Positions 60,644-64,000 of a DNA stretch of 64,000 bases are shown here, in pieces; within the stretch, counting starts at the first letter, position 1; each line of letters begins with the position of its first letter. Source of the DNA: Rhodococcus sp. W8901. Lineage in GTDB: Bacteria > Actinomycetota > Actinomycetes > Mycobacteriales > Mycobacteriaceae. A model generated the notes under the pieces. That model had not been told where the DNA came from, searched no databases, and saw only the letters and a list, made by a program, of their open reading frames with translations. The position numbers and the translations under genes are program-made. Where the stretch lies: the NCBI RefSeq assembly GCF_013348805.1, contig NZ_CP054690.1, positions 2,790,001 through 2,854,000 of the forward strand. The letters run 5' to 3'.

Positions 60644-61033
60644 TTACACGGCGTCCACGTACAGCCATCTTCCGTCCTCGCGGACGAACGTGCTGTGTTC
60701 GCGCATCGAGCCGCGTTCGCCGTGGTCGACGTAGTACGCGACGAATTCGACGGTGCCGGTGGTGTCCAGCAGGCCGCCCCCGCCGGTGCTCAGCACGTCC
60801 AGTCGGCGCCACACCTGCTCGGGGTCGAGATCCAACCGCTTCGGCCGGGTGCTCGGGTGCCAGGTCCGCAGCAGGTACGCCTCGTCGCCGACGGCGAACG
60901 CCGCATAGCGCGACCGCATCAACTGCTCGGCGGTCGGTGCCTCGGCGTCGCCGCGGTGGAAGCGGCCGCAGCACTGTCCGTACTGCTCGCCGGACAGGCA
61001 CGGGCAGCGGTCGTCGTTCGAGATCGTGGTCAT
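60644..61033 (-). CDS. ychJ: YchJ/UPF0225-family SEC-C protein
   Basis: A 129-residue protein with an N-terminal SEC-C-like zinc motif (RCPCLSGEQYGQCCGRFH) and the YchJ middle and end (PTAEQLMRSRYAAFAVGDEA; YLLRTWHPSTRP; EFVAYY; REHSTFVREDGRWLYVDA). Function unknown; the fold is NTF2-like. It begins eight bases after the tldE stop. Confidence 0.88.
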   Translation of the reverse strand: MTTISNDDRCPCLSGEQYGQCCGRFHRGDAEAPTAEQLMRSRYAAFAVGDEAYLLRTWHPSTRPKRLDLDPEQVWRRLDVLSTGGGGLLDTTGTVEFVAYYVDHGERGSMREHSTFVREDGRWLYVDAV

Positions 61034-61041
61034 CGGGACCC

Positions 61042-62427
61042 TCACTGTGCCTGGCTGACGGAGGACATGTGGAAGTCCGGAATGCGCATGGGCGGCATGG
61101 CGGTTCGGGTGAACCAGTCCTTCCACTCGCGGGGCAGGGTCGCCTCGGCGGCGCCCACCTCGGTGGTCCGGCGCAGCAGGTCCAGCGGGCTCTCGTTGAA
61201 GCGGAAGTTGTTGACCGACGCGGTGACCGCGCCGTCCTCGACCAGGTACACCCCGTCCCGTGTCAGCCCGGTGACCAGCGCCGTGGCCGGATCGACCTCG
61301 CGGATGTACCACAGCGTCGTCAGCAACAGCCCGCGTTCGGTGCGCGCGACCATGTCGTCGAGGGACGCGTCCCCGCCGCCGGTGAGCAGTAGATTGTCGC
61401 CCGGCACGGCAACGGGCGCGCCGAACTCGGCGGCCGCCGCGCGCGGGTACGCGAGTGCGTTGATCACGCCGTCGCGGATCCAGTCCACGCGCGCGGCGTC
61501 CATGCCGTTGTCGAACACCGACAGGGTGTCGCTCGACGAGGTGGCCGCGACGAACGGGGCGTACCCGAGCCGGTCGGCGTGCGGATCGGAGAACAGGGTC
61601 AGCGGGATGTCGGTGAGACGCTCGCCGACGCGGGTGCCGCCGCGCCGGGACAGCGCGGTGTGGCCCTCCTGCGCGCCGCGCCCCTCCATCGCCCACATCA
61701 GCGGAATCATCAGGTCCGACACCGCCGACGGCGGCAGCACCGTCTCGTACCGTCCCGCCGGCAGGGCGACCGTGCGGGCCGACCAGTCCAGTCGGGTGCC
61801 GAGGTCGGCGAGCAGTCGGGGGATCGACACGTCCGTGAAGTCGAGGCTCGAGGTGCCCACCCACGCGCTGGCGTCGCGGCGCTTGCCGTTGATCTCGATC
61901 GACCCGGTCGGCTGCATGAAGCGGCGCCGGATCCCGGTCGAGGTTCCCAGCCACGTGGTGTGCACCTGGTGGTGCGCGAACCCGTACAGCCGGTCGGCGC
62001 CGTCGAAGCCGTCCGCGAGCCCGGGGACCAGGCCCTCGAACACCCCGACCCCGGTGGTCGCGGGCCCCTCGGCCCAGCCCGGGCCGGGAGGGCCGTCCGC
62101 CGTCAGGAGATCCATCGCGTCCTCGGCGGGCTGCGCGGCGCGGGCGGCCGCCTCCGCGGCCCGCACGACCTCGGCGACCGACCCGGCATCGACGGTGGAC
62201 GACGTCACCGCACCCACCCGGGCGGACGTGCCGTCCCGGACGATCGCGATCGCCGTCCAGGACCGGGACGTCGAGACCCCGTTCGTGGTCATCGAATTGC
62301 CGGCCCAGCGCAGCGACGCCTCGCCCGCGTCGGTGACCAGCACCATCGCCTCGTCGACGGTCGAGAGCGCGAGCGCGCGCTCGACGAGTTCCTGCGCCGC
62401 GATCACCGCGGAGCCTCCGCTCGTCAT
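61042..62427 (-). CDS. tldE: TldE/PmbA-family metalloprotease subunit
   Basis: A 461-residue TldE protein (AAQELVERALALSTVDEAMV; LRWAGNSMTTNGVSTSRSWT; ETVLPPSAVSDLMIPLMWAM; GLTRDGVYLVEDG). TldE pairs with TldD to form the heterodimeric protease that processes peptides such as microcins; TldE lacks the metal motif. ATG 62427 overlaps the tldD stop (ATGA). Confidence 0.9.
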   Translation of the reverse strand: MTSGGSAVIAAQELVERALALSTVDEAMVLVTDAGEASLRWAGNSMTTNGVSTSRSWTAIAIVRDGTSARVGAVTSSTVDAGSVAEVVRAAEAAARAAQPAEDAMDLLTADGPPGPGWAEGPATTGVGVFEGLVPGLADGFDGADRLYGFAHHQVHTTWLGTSTGIRRRFMQPTGSIEINGKRRDASAWVGTSSLDFTDVSIPRLLADLGTRLDWSARTVALPAGRYETVLPPSAVSDLMIPLMWAMEGRGAQEGHTALSRRGGTRVGERLTDIPLTLFSDPHADRLGYAPFVAATSSSDTLSVFDNGMDAARVDWIRDGVINALAYPRAAAAEFGAPVAVPGDNLLLTGGGDASLDDMVARTERGLLLTTLWYIREVDPATALVTGLTRDGVYLVEDGAVTASVNNFRFNESPLDLLRRTTEVGAAEATLPREWKDWFTRTAMPPMRIPDFHMSSVSQAQ

Positions 62428-63980
62428 CACTGTCCGCCCTCCGTCCGGGTGTTGAGCACGTTGACGCCGCGGAACAGCGCGGACGGGCAGCCGTGGCTCA
62501 CGGCCGCGACCTGGCCGGGCTGCGCCTTGCCGCAGTTGAAGGCGCCGCCCAGCCGCCACGTCGAGGGCCCGCCGACCGCCTCCATCGATCCCCAGAAGTC
62601 GGTGGTGGTGGCCTGGTAGGCGACGTCGCGGAGCTGACCGTCCAACTCGCCGTTGCGGATCCGGAAGAAACGCTGGCCGGTGAACTGGAAGTTGTAGCGC
62701 TGCATGTCGATCGACCAGCTCTTGTCCCCGACGACGTAGATGCCGTCCTCGACCCGCGCGATGAGGTCGGCGGTGCCGGTGTCGGTGTCCGGATCGGGCT
62801 GGAGCGACACGTTCGCCATCCGCTGGATCGGCACGTGGTGGGCCGAATCCGCGTACGAGCAGCCGTTGGAGCGCTCCAGGCCGAGCCGCGGCGCGAACAC
62901 CCGGTCGAGCTGGTAGCCGACGAGCGTGCCGTCGCGCACCAGATCCCAGCGCTGCGCGGCGACCGCGTCGTCGTCGAAGCCGACGCTCGCCAGACCGTGG
63001 GTCTCGGTGCGGTCGGCCGTCACGTGCATGATCGGGGTCCCATAGCGCAACGTGCCGAGCAGATCCGGGGTGGCGAACGACGTGCCCGCATACGCCGCCT
63101 CGTAGCCGATGGCCCGGTCGTATTCGGTCGCGTGCCCGATGGATTCGTGGATCGTCAGCCACAGGTTGGTGGGGTCGATCACCAGATCCGTGGCGCCTGC
63201 GCGCACGCTGGGTGCGGCGATCTTCGCCGCGAGCAGCGTCGGGATCTCGGCGAGTTCGGTGTCCCACTCCCAGCCGGCGTCGCCGCCGAGGTATTCCCAG
63301 CCGCGGGCGACCGGTGGTGCGAGGGTGCGCATCGTCTCGAAGGTCCCGGCGTCGGCGTCCACCGCGGTGGCCTCGAGTTCGGGATGCAGGCGCACCCGCT
63401 GCTGCGTGATGGTCGACCCGGCGAGGTCGGCGTAGAACGTCTGCTCCTTGACCTGCAGGCAGTTCGCGGTCACGTGGTCCACGCCGGGAGCCGCGAGCAG
63501 CCGGTGCGAGTAGTCGGCGAGCAGCGCGACCTTGTCCGCGGTGGCGACGCCGAACGGATCGGTCCGGTAGTCCGAGACCCACGTCGCGTCCGAATGCACC
63601 GGCTCCGGGGCAAGTTCGACGCGTTCCCGGTTGAGCGACCGCAGCGTTCGCGCCACCTGGACCGCCTCGATCGCGGTCGCCGCGGCGGTGGCCGGGGTCA
63701 GTTCGGCGTGCGAGGCGAACCCCCACGTCCCGTCGACCACGACGCGGACCGCGAAACCCGTCTCCACGCCGTCGTCGACGGACTGGACCTTGCCGTCGCG
63801 CAACCGCAGCGACTGCGTGACGAGACGGTGCACCCGCAGATCGGCGTGCTCGGCGCCCGCGGCACGGGCGACGGCCAGCGCGGCGTCCGCCAGCGCATGC
63901 AAAGGCAGGTTCGTGAACTCTGGGTCGACCGGATGGTCGGACGCGACTGCGCGCGGGACGGCGCCGTGGGTGACGATCAC
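62427..63980 (-). CDS. tldD: TldD-family metalloprotease catalytic subunit
   Basis: A 517-residue TldD protein with the zinc motif HESIGHATE (HExxxH) and the family ends (SQSLRLRDGKVQSVDDGVET; GGAFNCGKAQPGQVAAVSHG). Together with TldE it forms a protease for small peptides. GTG 63980 lies six bases after TAGGCT on the minus strand, a leaderless promoter that probably reads through tldE, ychJ, the LLM gene and the LMF gene. Confidence 0.92.
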   Translation of the reverse strand: MIVTHGAVPRAVASDHPVDPEFTNLPLHALADAALAVARAAGAEHADLRVHRLVTQSLRLRDGKVQSVDDGVETGFAVRVVVDGTWGFASHAELTPATAAATAIEAVQVARTLRSLNRERVELAPEPVHSDATWVSDYRTDPFGVATADKVALLADYSHRLLAAPGVDHVTANCLQVKEQTFYADLAGSTITQQRVRLHPELEATAVDADAGTFETMRTLAPPVARGWEYLGGDAGWEWDTELAEIPTLLAAKIAAPSVRAGATDLVIDPTNLWLTIHESIGHATEYDRAIGYEAAYAGTSFATPDLLGTLRYGTPIMHVTADRTETHGLASVGFDDDAVAAQRWDLVRDGTLVGYQLDRVFAPRLGLERSNGCSYADSAHHVPIQRMANVSLQPDPDTDTGTADLIARVEDGIYVVGDKSWSIDMQRYNFQFTGQRFFRIRNGELDGQLRDVAYQATTTDFWGSMEAVGGPSTWRLGGAFNCGKAQPGQVAAVSHGCPSALFRGVNVLNTRTEGGQ

Positions 63981-64000
63981 CGGCCCAGCCTAGTCGGCCC

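Noticed and set aside
61042-63726. 894-residue frame that looks like a tldE fusion
   Set aside because: The first part only reads the tldD gene in a wrong frame; tldE begins at 62427 with an ATGA overlap.

Overview
The window is high-GC DNA from a mycolic-acid actinobacterium, most likely Rhodococcus/Prescottella or a close relative. The main evidence is gene order. A biliverdin-reductase-like gene, an SDR gene, cobL-cobM-cobK, cobIJ-cobH-cobG and cobN occur in the same relative order and orientation (whole block inverted) as Rv2074-Rv2062c of Mycobacterium tuberculosis, as I remember that map. Other actinobacterial signs are WhiB, MmpL and FHA-ABC (Rv1747-like) proteins, F420-type oxidoreductases, and many genes whose start codon lies 6-8 bases after a TAnnnT -10 box, as expected for leaderless mRNAs.

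Layout. 1-4.5 kb: a secreted protein cut by the window edge, the F420/PPOX gene, the SDR gene and the overlapping cobL-cobM-cobK run. 4.5-9.5 kb: hypothetical genes, an FMO-SDR pair, a rhomboid-like protein and a DUF4287 protein. 9.5-17 kb: small orphan and secreted proteins separated by strong hairpins, a degenerate IS3-family element, two tandem Trp-rich microproteins, a frameshifted whiB gene and the 3' tail of a DNA ligase gene. 17.5-25 kb: a secreted protein with an MmpL transporter, a large unknown gene, a 3'-truncated ATP-dependent DNA ligase, an alpha/beta hydrolase and a TetR regulator with a near-perfect palindrome. 25-33.5 kb: small membrane proteins and a run of regulator/membrane-protein cassettes (two sigma-factor pairs, a winged-helix pair with a striking operator, a PadR-HAAS pair). 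33.7-43.9 kb: signal peptidase I, a broken cold-shock gene, decayed IS30 and IS481 transposases, MarR, HEAT-repeat and ABM-like genes in two mirrored sets, a CGNR regulator, a CPBP protease, a fatty-acid-hydroxylase-like protein with a FadR-type regulator, and an AraC/GlxA remnant. 44-51 kb: cobIJ-cobH-cobG, divergent from a cobalamin riboswitch and cobN. 51-64 kb: mainly housekeeping genes, including the Rv1747-like exporter, a Tat metallophosphatase, an isolated tyrosine recombinase and a leftward group tldD-tldE-ychJ-LLM oxidoreductase-LMF.

How the genes work together. The cob genes cover much of the aerobic corrin pathway from precorrin-2 to cobalt insertion: CobI, CobG, CobJ, CobM, CobL, CobK and CobH, then the large chelatase subunit CobN. 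cobN has the B12 riboswitch; cobG appears to be transcribed divergently from its own leaderless promoter. No cobF, cobS, cobT or cobB is visible here. The two cob halves are about 39.5 kb apart, and the DNA between them is full of insertion-sequence remains, frameshifted genes and orphan small proteins. It looks like an accessory insertion hotspot inside an otherwise conserved locus.

No tRNA, rRNA or CRISPR array was recognised. Starts were chosen by reading Shine-Dalgarno sites, overlaps and -10 boxes by eye. Homology statements rest on motif recognition, not on database searches.
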